Source of the DNA: Roseivirga pacifica
GTDB lineage: Bacteria > Bacteroidota > Bacteroidia > Cytophagales > Cyclobacteriaceae
DNA: 64,000 bases
Assembly: GCF_900111145.1 (NCBI RefSeq)
Contig: NZ_FOIR01000004.1
Coordinates: 248,001 to 312,000, forward strand
Direction of reading: 5' to 3'
This document shows, piece by piece, positions 26,530-35,738 of the stretch. The translations under genes were made by a program, and so were the position numbers. The notes beneath the pieces were generated by a model, which was not told the origin of the DNA, made no database searches, and saw only the letters and a list, made by a program, of their open reading frames with translations. Positions within the stretch are counted from its first letter, which is position 1. Each line of letters begins with the position of its first letter.

Positions 26530-29094
26530 GTCCCTACTCAAAATCGCATTGGCTCTTTTTCCAAAATCAGCCGACTGCTGAATCTTCATCTTTAGTTGCT
26601 TATTGTAATTCGGGTTTTCTTTTAGAAAGTCCTCCACTGTGGCAATAGCCTCATCGGAACTATGCCCACCCAAGTTGGCATCGAGCCACCTCTTTGGGAA
26701 GAAAATATCGCCAGTAACCTGAATCCCCTGCAACAACTCCAAACTCGGCTTGATGTACTTTACCGATTCTGTTTTGCGCAGCGGGTGATGTAAATAGTTT
26801 AATGCCGAAAGCACCCAAGATTCGGTTTCTCTATTTTGCTCATCTTTTAATGACTCGAAAAACGCATCGCGAACAGCCGCTGTATCTGAAAGAGCCGGCA
26901 TAATAAAAGCAAAACGCCTTTTCGCATCAGGGTTCTGAATACCATGATATTGCTTGTTTGTAATAAGCGCAGCCTTATCAGGCATTTTAACAGCAAGATT
27001 GGATGCCAATCCTATTTTATCATTTTCAGATAGTTTTAAACCTTCGATCTGCGCATGAGACGTTCCCACCCAAATATCAAACAAGTGCTGCTTGTTCAAT
27101 TCTGTAATGGTTACACCACTAAAAGCATTAAAAAACATCTTTTTAATAGCTGCATCATCCGCCTTTAGCATTAGTCCGTACAATTGCTTCTCTAGCGATG
27201 GTGCCAAAGCAGTGCGCTGCGCCTCATCCAATAGATTCCAATAAATAGAAGTTATCTGGCCAATCGCTCGGTTTAAATTCAATTGGTTTTGTTCCCTTTC
27301 AATAATCCACTGTAGCACTTCCAAATACTGCCCGGGACTGTACTGATTCCCCTGACCATGATTAGCTGGCTCAATCAAGTTTTCATATGCATTTAACAGA
27401 AGTGAGCCTTTTTCAAGGTCGGAAAGCGACTCCCATCGTTTTTCAATCATATTATAGGCTGGTGGAAAAAGTCCATAGCCAATACCATTAGAATTGTGTA
27501 GCACATCAAAATCCGTCCAACTATTACTTAAAGCAACGGTGTATGGATCTCCCCCAGAAACTACCTGTAATTCCTTCCTATCCTTTCGGCCATTGTTATA
27601 CAGTTTCATTCGGAAAGACTGCGGCCATACCTTATCTCCATTTCTGTCGGTTTGGCTTAGTGTTCCGGTTCCGTCAGCTACTGCAAAGTTAAAATCAGGT
27701 CGGCCAGGAGAATTCACCCATACCTCACTCCATGTTTTCAAATCTGCCTCCGATTTTTTATCTAGAATCTCAATTAGGTTCGGCCAAGTGGCATTGCTCA
27801 TTCCATAAGTTTTCAGATACTCCTGCAAACCAGCTCTAAACACCTCTTCACCAATCAAAAACTCCAATTGTTTCATCATAATTGGCGCCTTGTTGTAAAT
27901 AATCGCACCATACATTTGGCCCGCCTCATTCAGGTTAGGTAGCTCCTGACGAATTGGGTTCGCCCCCTCAGTACGGTCAACACTGTAGGCTGATGAGTAA
28001 TGCTTAAGAAAATTCAGGTCGTGGTTAATTTCAGGAAAACTAGGATTGACCATTTTGGCTGCCATAAAATTGGCAAACACTTCCTTGGTCCACACATCAT
28101 TAAACCAGTCCATAGTAACCAAATTACCAAACCACATATGGGCAGTTTCATGCGCAATCAAACTCGCTCTTGAGAGCAACCTATTTTGCGATGGGTCCTC
28201 ATCTAAAAACAAACTATTAGCCTGATACTGAATGGCTCCTACATGTTCCATTCCTCCATACTGAAAGCTAGGAATAAGGGCGAAATCGAACTTTTTAAAT
28301 GGATATTTTATACCCGTGTAACCTTCCAACCACTGAATAGATGCAGCGTGCAACTTGAAAACATCATCCTTGTTCCTAGCCACTTTATTCTCATCAGTCT
28401 CTCGGTGTAGCATGGTCATGGTTCTTCCTCCAATGGTTTCAGTAATGGACTTGAATTTTCCTGCTACAAAAGAGAAAAGATATGTGCTGATTAGGTCAGA
28501 TTTTTGATACTCAAGCTGCTTGCGACCATCCTTTATTTGGACTGTACCAACAGGAGCATTTGCAACAGCATTCCAACTATTTGGCAAATCAAGCTTCAGT
28601 TCGAAGGTAGCCTTTAAGTTTGGCTGGTCGAAACACGGAAAAGCCGTTCTGGCCCTGTCTGGCACAAAGAGGGTGTACAAAAACTCTTCTTTTCTATTCA
28701 GTGAGCTTTCTCCTGCAAAAAAGTTTACCTCTACTTTGTTAAAACCTTCTTTAAGCCCCTCCTTGGGAAGGATTAAATGCTCTTGCTCAAACAGAATTGG
28801 CACTGACGATCCGTTCACTATCAAGCCCTTCAGCTTAGATGCATCTTCTTTAAAATCAAGTTGCAAGTCTTGATCTACCTCCTTCAGGTTAAATGTAAGC
28901 TCTTCCAAAGCCTGAATCTGCTGATCGTACGCCTCGGGCACACGAAATTCAAGCTTATAATTAACCATACTAATGTTGGCTTTTCTCCATTGGGCCAACT
29001 CAAGCGAAACACCTTTTTCAACCTTAATTGCCTCTTTATTATTGCAGCCCCAAATCAACATTGTGAGGCACAAAAGCATTAAAAATCTCTTCAT
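26509..29094 (-). CDS. M1-family aminopeptidase, lipoprotein
   Basis: 861 residues. MLIWGC at residues 12-17 is a lipobox, so it should be anchored in the outer or inner membrane facing the periplasm. The zinc site is HETAH (His315, Glu316, His319) with Glu338 nineteen residues later. The exopeptidase motif is YGGMEHVGA, in place of GAMEN. The C-terminal half is the long ERAP1-like helical domain. It trims N-terminal residues from peptides. It is followed on the same strand by no other gene and preceded 1 bp away by the CxxC protein gene. Confidence 0.93.
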   Translation of the reverse strand: MKRFLMLLCLTMLIWGCNNKEAIKVEKGVSLELAQWRKANISMVNYKLEFRVPEAYDQQIQALEELTFNLKEVDQDLQLDFKEDASKLKGLIVNGSSVPILFEQEHLILPKEGLKEGFNKVEVNFFAGESSLNRKEEFLYTLFVPDRARTAFPCFDQPNLKATFELKLDLPNSWNAVANAPVGTVQIKDGRKQLEYQKSDLISTYLFSFVAGKFKSITETIGGRTMTMLHRETDENKVARNKDDVFKLHAASIQWLEGYTGIKYPFKKFDFALIPSFQYGGMEHVGAIQYQANSLFLDEDPSQNRLLSRASLIAHETAHMWFGNLVTMDWFNDVWTKEVFANFMAAKMVNPSFPEINHDLNFLKHYSSAYSVDRTEGANPIRQELPNLNEAGQMYGAIIYNKAPIMMKQLEFLIGEEVFRAGLQEYLKTYGMSNATWPNLIEILDKKSEADLKTWSEVWVNSPGRPDFNFAVADGTGTLSQTDRNGDKVWPQSFRMKLYNNGRKDRKELQVVSGGDPYTVALSNSWTDFDVLHNSNGIGYGLFPPAYNMIEKRWESLSDLEKGSLLLNAYENLIEPANHGQGNQYSPGQYLEVLQWIIEREQNQLNLNRAIGQITSIYWNLLDEAQRTALAPSLEKQLYGLMLKADDAAIKKMFFNAFSGVTITELNKQHLFDIWVGTSHAQIEGLKLSENDKIGLASNLAVKMPDKAALITNKQYHGIQNPDAKRRFAFIMPALSDTAAVRDAFFESLKDEQNRETESWVLSALNYLHHPLRKTESVKYIKPSLELLQGIQVTGDIFFPKRWLDANLGGHSSDEAIATVEDFLKENPNYNKQLKMKIQQSADFGKRANAILSRDKKITPR

Positions 29095-29667
29095 TTAAAT
29101 AAGGATAAAGTCTTTTCTAAGTTCAGGAGGAATTCCAAAATGCTCTCCCATAAAATCGTCCATTTCACCTTTGGTCTCTTCGGAAAGCAATTCGTTCATT
29201 TCCTCAATAGCCAACTCACCTATTAGAAATGGCGGCATAAAATCAGTTGCCATTTTATCACCTCTAAAGCAGGCGCCCATCTGAAATTCTTTCATTTCAT
29301 CTTTTGCAGTGCCTTTAATAATGCAGTGCGTAAGCCATTGCTCCGGATCTTCTGGGTTTTCCTCAATGCGCTTTTGCAAGGCGCTCATGTCGGAGTTTTG
29401 CATCATATACTGAGAAAGGTTGGCCATGCTTTCTGCCGAAAGTGCGTCTTTCATTTTTTCGTAACACACACTGCAAATCGCGTATTCGAAAAGTACCTCT
29501 AACTTATCTAGGTTTGGGTAACGCTTAAAAACCTTTTCGATCATATAATGCCTATCACCCAGCATCAAATCATGATCACAATCGATGCATCGCTGAATTG
29601 GCGCATTGGTATCCGATGAAAGGAATGACTTTGGTATTGGAATACCTTCGTTTGTATTTTCTTCCAT
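29095..29667 (-). CDS. uncharacterised soluble protein with two CxxC pairs
   Basis: 190 residues, not recognised. RCIDCDH near residue 27 and AICSVCYEK near residue 65 form two CxxC pairs that could bind one zinc. The C-terminal two-thirds is acidic and helical. The ATG is 3 bp after the SDR stop, and the end abuts the aminopeptidase start, so the three genes may be one unit. No membrane segment or signal peptide is present, so it should be cytoplasmic. Confidence 0.7.
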   Translation of the reverse strand: MEENTNEGIPIPKSFLSSDTNAPIQRCIDCDHDLMLGDRHYMIEKVFKRYPNLDKLEVLFEYAICSVCYEKMKDALSAESMANLSQYMMQNSDMSALQKRIEENPEDPEQWLTHCIIKGTAKDEMKEFQMGACFRGDKMATDFMPPFLIGELAIEEMNELLSEETKGEMDDFMGEHFGIPPELRKDFILI

Positions 29668-29670
29668 GCC

Positions 29671-30417
29671 TTAAGCCTTTCTATCTACCACAGTTGAACC
29701 CGCCTGAGCAGCCGGGAAAATCAATGTATCGGCTATGTTTACATGTGCTGGCCTAGTAACGATAAACTGAATGAGATCAGCAATATCATTTGCCGTTAGT
29801 GGGTCGAAGCCTTGGTAAACAGCGCCAGCTCGGTCTTCATCGCCCTTAAATCGCACCAACGAAAACTCCGTTTCAACCAAACCTGGACATACCTGCGACA
29901 CCTTCACACCTGTTCCATTTAGGTCTAAACGCATGCCGCTGTTTAATGCATCTACAGCATGCTTGCTTGCGCAATACACATTGCCATTCGGGTAAACTTC
30001 CTTACCAGCAACCGACCCAATATTTACAATATGGCCTGTTGCACGGGCTATCATTCCTGGCACCACAGCCTTTGTCATATAGAGCAAACCCTTCACGTTA
30101 ATGTCAATCATGGCTTCCCAATCATCCACATTACCATCCTGAATCTTACCAAGTCCATGCGCATTTCCCGCATTGTTAATCAGTACATCTATGGCCTTCC
30201 ACTCTTCTGGCAAGCTCGCAATGGCAGCATCTACTGCGGCCTTGTCGCGTACATCAAAAATCAATGGATAGGTTTCCACTTCAACCTTTGACGAAAGTTC
30301 TTTCAATCGCTCTTCTCTTCTGCCACAAATAATAAGCTTGTAGCCCACCGCTGCCAAATGTTCGGCCGTAGCCCAACCAATGCCCGATGTTGCCCCTGTA
30401 ACTAATGCTATTTTCAT
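29671..30417 (-). CDS. short-chain dehydrogenase/reductase (YdfG-like)
   Basis: 248 residues. TGATSGIGWATA binds NADP, the following CGRREERL carries the Arg typical of NADP preference, and NNAGNAHG is the structural motif. Catalytic Ser/Tyr/Lys are in IGSVAGKEVYPNGNVYCASKH (the Tyr-x3-Lys is YCASK). The closest known group is YdfG, an L-serine/L-allo-threonine dehydrogenase that also reduces 3-oxopropanoate-type substrates. The true substrate is not determined by the sequence. Confidence 0.9.
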   Translation of the reverse strand: MKIALVTGATSGIGWATAEHLAAVGYKLIICGRREERLKELSSKVEVETYPLIFDVRDKAAVDAAIASLPEEWKAIDVLINNAGNAHGLGKIQDGNVDDWEAMIDINVKGLLYMTKAVVPGMIARATGHIVNIGSVAGKEVYPNGNVYCASKHAVDALNSGMRLDLNGTGVKVSQVCPGLVETEFSLVRFKGDEDRAGAVYQGFDPLTANDIADLIQFIVTRPAHVNIADTLIFPAAQAGSTVVDRKA

Positions 30418-30489
30418 TCACTCAAGTATTTGAAGTGAAAATAACAGAAAAAGCACTCAACCAATAATGTAGAAATGACTAACGGAAAC

Positions 30490-31233
30490 TTAGTCTGAAA
30501 AATGCAAGTAGATACTGAAATTATGGGTTACCAAACGTTGAATTCCGTTATGGTAAAAGTTGTTCGCGCCCGTCATTACATTCACCAGCCCACGGGAATA
30601 ACGAATCTCTGGAGCGAACTTAAAAAACTCGAAATAACGCTCCATTCCAATCCCTACCTCGAATTTGGCATTGAACTTACCTATCTCTAATCGGTCTTGA
30701 GAGGTTTCCAAGTCATCTTTACCAGAACGCATAGAAGCACTTACACCTGCAATAAGATACATGCGCGAATTATCCCTTCGGATAGAACGGTATTTTAAAA
30801 ACAGTCCTGGTTCAATTCGGGTACTTTCTATAATCTGCTGATCGATCGTTCCATCGGTGAAATTGTAGTCTACTGTATGCTGGTAAAGCCCAATTTTCAC
30901 CGGCACAAACCTGAAAGAAAACTGATCATTCAGCCTAAAGTTGACCATAAACCCAAGGTTGAACCCTAGGTTTTTCCGTGGAGTGATTGAAGTTACATTG
31001 TCGTAATCTGCACCAGAAAAGGCATCAGAATACTGCAAACCATAATAGTTTTGATGTGCCCCTAAAAAGAAACCATACTTAAACTTCTTCTGGTCGCTTT
31101 CAATACGATGTAGCGTAACTCCCGGCTTTCTGCGTTGCTGGGTAAATGCCTGAAAAGAAACTAAAAAGAGAAGTAAGGCAATTATTTTTGCCCGATGTAG
31201 ATAGAACTTATACCGAAAGTGAGTGGTTTGCAT
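30490..31233 (-). CDS. porT: type IX secretion system protein PorT
   Basis: 247 residues. A long basic N-terminus precedes a hydrophobic signal (ALLLFLVSFQAF), and the mature part is a beta-barrel-like outer-membrane protein. FFLGAHQNYY and the C-terminal NFSIYLHF match PorT/SprT. PorT is essential for secretion of proteins with a C-terminal sorting domain. Its first 52 nt overlap the end of ubiE; no later ATG, GTG or TTG fits the signal peptide. The porT-ubiE-engB neighbourhood is conserved in Bacteroidota. Confidence 0.85.
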   Translation of the reverse strand: MQTTHFRYKFYLHRAKIIALLLFLVSFQAFTQQRRKPGVTLHRIESDQKKFKYGFFLGAHQNYYGLQYSDAFSGADYDNVTSITPRKNLGFNLGFMVNFRLNDQFSFRFVPVKIGLYQHTVDYNFTDGTIDQQIIESTRIEPGLFLKYRSIRRDNSRMYLIAGVSASMRSGKDDLETSQDRLEIGKFNAKFEVGIGMERYFEFFKFAPEIRYSRGLVNVMTGANNFYHNGIQRLVTHNFSIYLHFSD

Positions 31234-31913
31234 TGAGTCTCTTTATATCCTACTTCGCCAAGAATGTCCAAAAACTTTTGTCCATCAGGAAAAGCTCCAA
31301 CCGATTCTGGCAAGTAAGTGTAGGCCGCCTGATCTTTCGAAACAATCCGTCCAATAATCGGCAGAATCGATTTAAAATAAAAATTGTAAAGTTGCTTCAT
31401 AGGGAAACGCTTAGGCTTCGAAAACTCGATGATCACCGTTTTCCCTCCAGGCTTCAACACTCTGTGCATATCGGCCAGTCCTTTTTTAAGGTTTTCGAAA
31501 TTCCTTACGCCAAAAGCAACGATTACGGCATCGAAGGTATTGTCTTCAAAAAGCAACTTTTCGCTATCGCCCAACTGCATATCAATGATATTGTCGTAGC
31601 CCTTCTTCTTCATTTTCTGCTTGCCAACCTCTAGCATACCGGCAGAAATATCAACTCCTACAACTCTATCGGGGTTAAGCGCCAATGCTTCGATGGCAAA
31701 ATCGCCAGTACCTGTGGCAATGTCTAGAATTTGCTTTGGCTTATCGGCTTTCAACAATCTTATGGCTTTCTTTCGCCACAAAATATCTATACCAAGGCTT
31801 AAGAAGTGATTTAGGAAATCGTACTTATGGCTAATGTTGTTAAACATTTCGGCCACTTGTTCTTTTTTACTTCCCTGCTGCTCTTTGTAAGGTACTACCG
31901 CCATCTTCTTCAA
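31182..31913 (-). CDS. ubiE: demethylmenaquinone methyltransferase
   Basis: 243 residues. It makes menaquinone by C-methylation of demethylmenaquinone with S-adenosylmethionine. ILDIATGTGDFAIEAL is motif I, GVDISAGML motif II, and the UbiE signatures YDFLNHFLSLGID and RVLKPGGKTVIIEF are present. The organism therefore uses menaquinone, as expected for the group. It overlaps porT by 52 nt. Confidence 0.95.
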   Translation of the reverse strand: MKKMAVVPYKEQQGSKKEQVAEMFNNISHKYDFLNHFLSLGIDILWRKKAIRLLKADKPKQILDIATGTGDFAIEALALNPDRVVGVDISAGMLEVGKQKMKKKGYDNIIDMQLGDSEKLLFEDNTFDAVIVAFGVRNFENLKKGLADMHRVLKPGGKTVIIEFSKPKRFPMKQLYNFYFKSILPIIGRIVSKDQAAYTYLPESVGAFPDGQKFLDILGEVGYKETQCKPLTFGISSIYIGQK

Positions 31914-31976
31914 TTTTCGGGTGCAATAATACGAAGGAAACCTTCAGTATGTGGTATTGTTTGGTGGAAATAACAA

Positions 31977-31995
31977 AGCCTCACAGGGTGAGGCT
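31977..31995 (-). terminator. terminator of slyD
   Basis: AGCCTCAC, 3-nt loop, GTGAGGCT; on the minus strand it is followed by TTGTTATTTCC. It lies 29 bp after the stop. Confidence 0.65.
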
Positions 31996-32024
31996 CCGTA
32001 TTTATCTATATTTTTTTGAATGCC

Positions 32025-32453
32025 TTAGGCAATCTCTACTAGTTCAATATCGAAAACAAGATCTTTACCAGCCAATTGGTGGTTAGCGTCAATCACTACA
32101 ATATCTTCTTTCACATCTTTAACAGTTACTGGCACTTGCTGTCCATTTGGCTGGCTCATAGCTAATTGCTGACCAACTTCTGGCTTAAGGTCTTCTGGTA
32201 AATTTGCTTTTGGCACATCGAAAATAAGGTCTTCACGAGCTTCTCCGTAGGCATCAGCTGCAGGAATTTCGGCAGTTACTTTATCTCCAATAGCCATTCC
32301 GTCTACTGCTGCATCAAATCCTTTAATCATCATTCCAGCGCCAAGCTCAAAACCTAGTGGTTCTCTACCTTCAGAAGAATCGAAAACTGTTCCATCTGTA
32401 AGTTTACCAGTGTAGTGAACTTTTACCTGATCGCCTTTCTTTGCTTTTGACAT
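32025..32453 (-). CDS. slyD: FKBP-type peptidyl-prolyl isomerase, SlyD-like
   Basis: 142 residues from the ATG at 32453 (MSKAKKGDQ); the earlier start at 32504 is unlikely. VKVHYTGKLTDGTVFDSS opens the FKBP domain, EPLGFELGAGMMIKGFD is its active-site strand, and the insert-in-flap chaperone domain follows (residues 65-125: IPAADAYGEA). The His-rich metal-binding tail of E. coli SlyD is absent. It is a cytoplasmic folding helper. Confidence 0.93.
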   Translation of the reverse strand: MSKAKKGDQVKVHYTGKLTDGTVFDSSEGREPLGFELGAGMMIKGFDAAVDGMAIGDKVTAEIPAADAYGEAREDLIFDVPKANLPEDLKPEVGQQLAMSQPNGQQVPVTVKDVKEDIVVIDANHQLAGKDLVFDIELVEIA

Positions 32454-32492
32454 AATTATTGTTTTTTGTTTCCCCCCAATATCGAGGGAGTG

Positions 32493-32500
32493 CAAAGGTA
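32493..32500 (-). promoter_or_regulatory. -7 box (TACCTTTG) of slyD
   Basis: A perfect TAnnTTTG on the minus strand, 39 nt before the slyD start. The -33 element is weak. Confidence 0.5.
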
Positions 32501-32565
32501 ACAATAAGAAAAGGAATACCCAGAAATGAGCCGATTCATCGGGCTTTTAAATTGCTCGAATTCAA

Positions 32566-32573
32566 TACCTTTG
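32566..32573 (+). promoter_or_regulatory. -7 box (TACCTTTG) of engB, 4 nt before the ATG
   Basis: A perfect TAnnTTTG ends 4 nt before the engB start codon. Transcripts starting at the usual distance would have no or almost no 5' leader. Confidence 0.5.
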
Positions 32574-32577
32574 TGCC

Positions 32578-33168
32578 ATGTTTGAAAGCGCAGCCTTTAT
32601 TATTAGCAATACCGACTACAAAAAATGTCCGAAACCGGATTTACCTGAGTTTGCCTTTATTGGCCGATCGAATGTTGGCAAATCCTCCCTCATTAACATG
32701 CTTACCGATAAAAAGAACTTGGCGAAAACATCGGGCAAGCCGGGCAAAACTCAACTTATTAATCATTTTAAAATTGATGAAAGTTGGTACTTGGTAGACT
32801 TACCAGGCTATGGTTACGCTAAAACCAGCAAGAAGAATCGCGAGGCATGGGAAATGATGATCTCCGAGTACCTGATCAATCGCGAAAACCTGCAGTTGGT
32901 TTTTGTGCTAATTGACAGCCGACTGCCCCCGCAGCAAATAGACTTGGAGTTTATTGACTGGCTGGGAGAGAACATGATTCCTTTCGCGCTAATTTTCACC
33001 AAAGCCGATAAACAATCTATTAATAAGGGCCAGCAAAACGTTGCCAAGTTTAGAAAAACCATGAAGGCGAACTGGGAAGAATTGCCGCCAATATTCCTTA
33101 CCTCTTCGGAAAGTAAGTTTGGTAAAGAAAAAGTATCCGAGTACATCCAAGAGATTCTTGAAAGTTAA
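32578..33168 (+). CDS. engB: ribosome biogenesis GTPase EngB (YihA/YsxC)
   Basis: 196 residues. GRSNVGKSSLIN is the P-loop, GKPGKTQ the switch region, DLPGYGYAK the G3 motif and TKADK the G4 motif. EngB helps assemble the large ribosomal subunit. It is divergent from slyD. Part of the conserved neighbourhood with ubiE and porT. Confidence 0.96.
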   Translation: MFESAAFIISNTDYKKCPKPDLPEFAFIGRSNVGKSSLINMLTDKKNLAKTSGKPGKTQLINHFKIDESWYLVDLPGYGYAKTSKKNREAWEMMISEYLINRENLQLVFVLIDSRLPPQQIDLEFIDWLGENMIPFALIFTKADKQSINKGQQNVAKFRKTMKANWEELPPIFLTSSESKFGKEKVSEYIQEILES

Positions 33169-33230
33169 ATTTTCTGTTGGTTAAAGCCGTGGCTTCCGTT
33201 TACTTTGAAGCCTCAATAATTGAAACGTTT

Positions 33231-33656
33231 ATGAAGTTTGAAGAATTGGCCTCAGTGGCAGGAAAAGGTGGGTTGTTTAAGGTACTTAAACCTTCAAAGG
33301 CCGGTGTTATTTTAGAATCGCTTGACGAGAAAAAGCAGAAATTGGTAGTTGGAGCAGATGCTCGTGTATCGATTCTTAGCGAAATCTCTATCTACTCTCA
33401 TACTGAAGATGGTTCTACACCATTACTTGATGTGCTTCAGTCGATTCACAGTGAGTTTGAAGGCGATACAGGACTAGACAAAAACTCTTCTGGAGACGAG
33501 TTAAAATCTTTCCTTAAGCACATTTTACCAGAATACGATGAGGACAGAGTTTACGTTTCTGACATTAAGAAACTAGTGACTTGGTACAACCTTATTGCGG
33601 TAAAATGCCCTGAGGTTTTGGCTGAAGGAGCTACTGAAGAAAAAGAAGAAGCATAA
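33231..33656 (+). CDS. DUF5606 family protein
   Basis: 141 residues from the ATG at 33231. A TTG at 33177 would extend the frame, but the family starts with MKF-ELASVAGKGGLFK, as here. The sequence GVILESLDEKKQ and ISIYSHTEDGSTPL match DUF5606, a small Bacteroidota family of unknown function. A later stretch (DEDRVYVSDIKKLVTWYN) is the predicted helical C-terminus. It is followed by the 106-residue protein gene, probably in one unit with engB upstream. Confidence 0.82.
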   Translation: MKFEELASVAGKGGLFKVLKPSKAGVILESLDEKKQKLVVGADARVSILSEISIYSHTEDGSTPLLDVLQSIHSEFEGDTGLDKNSSGDELKSFLKHILPEYDEDRVYVSDIKKLVTWYNLIAVKCPEVLAEGATEEKEEA

Positions 33657-33671
33657 AAACAAGTAGGGAAA

Positions 33672-33992
33672 ATGACCTACGACAATAAAGACATAACATC
33701 CGGCCTGGCCCTTTTTGAAAAGGATTTTGGGCTGGATGTTTCTTATTTAGACTTGGCCAATCAGCCAGACTTTAGCTACGACCAAGCTTACCTTAAAATA
33801 ATGCGTGTAGTTGAAGACTTGATGGAGCGCGACTTTAATGCACTGATTAATGTGCTTTACCGCATAGATGTTTCGGAGCAGAAACTAAAAGCAGCGCTGG
33901 CCATTACCAACGACAACCCTGCGGCCATCATTACTAAAATGATTTTGGAGCGCGAGCTACAAAAAGTAGGCACTCGAAAGAAGTATTCTTAG
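33672..33992 (+). CDS. small acidic helical protein of unknown function
   Basis: 106 residues, not recognised by name. It is all-helical by composition, with a central RVVEDLMERDFNALINVLYR. It lies 15 bp after the DUF5606 gene on the same strand, and the pair probably is co-transcribed. No cofactor or catalytic motif is seen. Confidence 0.65.
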   Translation: MTYDNKDITSGLALFEKDFGLDVSYLDLANQPDFSYDQAYLKIMRVVEDLMERDFNALINVLYRIDVSEQKLKAALAITNDNPAAIITKMILERELQKVGTRKKYS

Positions 33993-34603
33993 GATAGAGC
34001 ACTCGACACACGTTACCACCTCTTCAAAACACAACTTACAAATCGGTGAGGTTTGCAACATGGTCATTAAAAAGGACTACATTTCTACTCCCTCGCCTGC
34101 GGCACTCCCTCTTCAAAGAGGGAGACATTCACTGCAACTGGCAAGCAACACCAGTCATAGCCAAATAGTGTTAAGAGAAAAAGCATCGGATTAACGCGCG
34201 TGGGGATCCAACATCAGCGTGACCATCGGCTGAAAAATAAACGATAAAAGTAGAAGGCTGCCCCGATGGTTTTGATGTTGGGCGCTTTTTCTTTTGTTAC
34301 TTTTCTTTTGGAGCATCAAAAGAAAAGTAAATGGAATGATATTGCACCATTGGCATAGCTCATCCCCATAAAATACATGTTTACAAATCGGTGAGGACAC
34401 CGATTTTGGCGGCAAGTTTTGTGACTATAGTCATTAGAAAGAACTACATTTCTACTCCCTCGCCTGTGGCACTCCCTCTTCAAAGAGGGAGACATTCACT
34501 GCAATTGGCAAGCAACACCAGTCATATGCAAATACCTACTCAAATTGTGCCCCTGCAACTGAGATCCTTCGCTGCGTTCAGGGTGACTTTCTAATAAAGC
34601 CTT
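33993..34603. repeat. gene-free block with two repeat copies (B and C) and a 14-bp hairpin
   Basis: Copy B (34036-34240) and copy C (34381-34534) are direct repeats. They share TTACAAATCGGTGAGG, GACTACATTTCTACTCCCTCG and the CTCCCTCTT/AAGAGGGAG hairpin region. Between them lies TTACTTTTCTTTTG, loop GAGCAT, CAAAAGAAAAGTAA (34297-34330), a perfect 14-bp stem. A GATCCTTCGCTGCGTTCAG segment (34562-34581) follows. ORFs at 34191-34415 and 34391-34594 cross these and are rejected. Confidence 0.75.
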
Positions 34604-34640
34604 AAAAAAGTCAAGGCCTCACTTTGAGTGAGGCCTTGAT
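34604..34640 (-). terminator. terminator of fbp
   Basis: A perfect 13-bp stem (TCAAGGCCTCACT / AGTGAGGCCTTGA) with a 3-nt loop. On the minus strand it is followed by CTTTTTT. It lies 27 bp after the fbp stop. Confidence 0.9.
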
Positions 34641-34666
34641 TGATACCAATGCATTTAATTTGAAGA

Positions 34667-35665
34667 CTAGGCTTCTTCAGTTGCTTCTTTCACCATTTTG
34701 GTACTGCCCACATAAAAAGGCACACGCTGGTGCAAGTCTGTTGGCTGAATATCCAAAATACGCTGCTTACCATCAGTTGCTTTACCTCCGGCCTGTTCGG
34801 CAATCATGGCCAATGCATTACATTCGTACATTAATCTCAGTTTTCCATTTGGCGCTTTTTCGGTAGAAGGATAAATATAAATCCCACCCTTTAATAAGTT
34901 TCTGTGAAAATCTGCCACCAAAGAACCGATGTACCGTGCCGAAAAGCCTCGCTTTTTACAGGCCTCCACATAGTCCCTTACATGCGGTTCGAACGAATAA
35001 TAAGAACCTTCATTAATTGAGTACACTTTCCCATCCTTAGGCATTTTCATGTTTTGGTGAGACAAAATGTATTCGCCAAGTGATGGTTCATAAGTAAAGC
35101 CATTTACTCCTTTACCCGTTGTGTACACAAACATGGTTGAAGAGCCGTAAAGAATGTAACCAGCAGCCACTTGAGCACTACCCGGTTGCAACACATCCTC
35201 TGTCTGAATCGGGCTTCCCTGCGGGGAAATTCTTCGGTAAACAGAAAAAATCGTCCCAATTGACACATTCACATCTATATTGGACGAACCGTCAAGCGGA
35301 TCTATCGCCACAATATATTTAGAACGTGGATTGTTCAGGTCGATAATTTCTTCGTCCTCTTCAGAAATAATAGCGGCTACCTCTCCCCCTTTTTTAAGCG
35401 CTCTGGTAAACCTAATGTTAGCAGCAACATCTAAATTTTGTTGCTCCTCGCCTTGTACATTTTCGTTACCATAAGCTCCGGTGATATCGGCTAGCCCTGC
35501 CCGATTAATTTCGCGGTTCACTACCTTGCCCGCGTAAGCTAAGTCTCTGATTAACTGAGACAATTCTCCAGAGGCATACGGAAATGCCTCTTGGTTTTTC
35601 ATGATGAATCTATCGAGATTAGAGCCAACTGGAAGGGCAATTCTCGATTTTTCCGCTTTTCCCAT
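34667..35665 (-). CDS. fbp: fructose-1,6-bisphosphatase, class 1
   Basis: 332 residues, standard length. The metal site is in [16 protein letters not shown], and EEDEE upstream gives further acidic ligands. [20 protein letters not shown] binds the sugar phosphate (shorter motifs SLVADFHR and KGGIYIYP). It is the gluconeogenic enzyme that removes the 1-phosphate. It is divergent from aspartokinase across 73 bp. Confidence 0.97.
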   Translation of the reverse strand: MGKAEKSRIALPVGSNLDRFIMKNQEAFPYASGELSQLIRDLAYAGKVVNREINRAGLADITGAYGNENVQGEEQQNLDVAANIRFTRALKKGGEVAAIISEEDEEIIDLNNPRSKYIVAIDPLDGSSNIDVNVSIGTIFSVYRRISPQGSPIQTEDVLQPGSAQVAAGYILYGSSTMFVYTTGKGVNGFTYEPSLGEYILSHQNMKMPKDGKVYSINEGSYYSFEPHVRDYVEACKKRGFSARYIGSLVADFHRNLLKGGIYIYPSTEKAPNGKLRLMYECNALAMIAEQAGGKATDGKQRILDIQPTDLHQRVPFYVGSTKMVKEATEEA

Positions 35666-35738
35666 AGGTGATTTATAATTTGTAAGTCGGAAATCGTTAA
35701 TAACTTGCAGCGAAATTAGTAAAATTTATACACGTCCA

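Noticed and set aside
34191-34594. ORFs of 74 and 67 residues near 34.3 kb
   Set aside because: Both lie on repeat copies and the 14-bp hairpin; amino-acid content reflects the repeat sequence.
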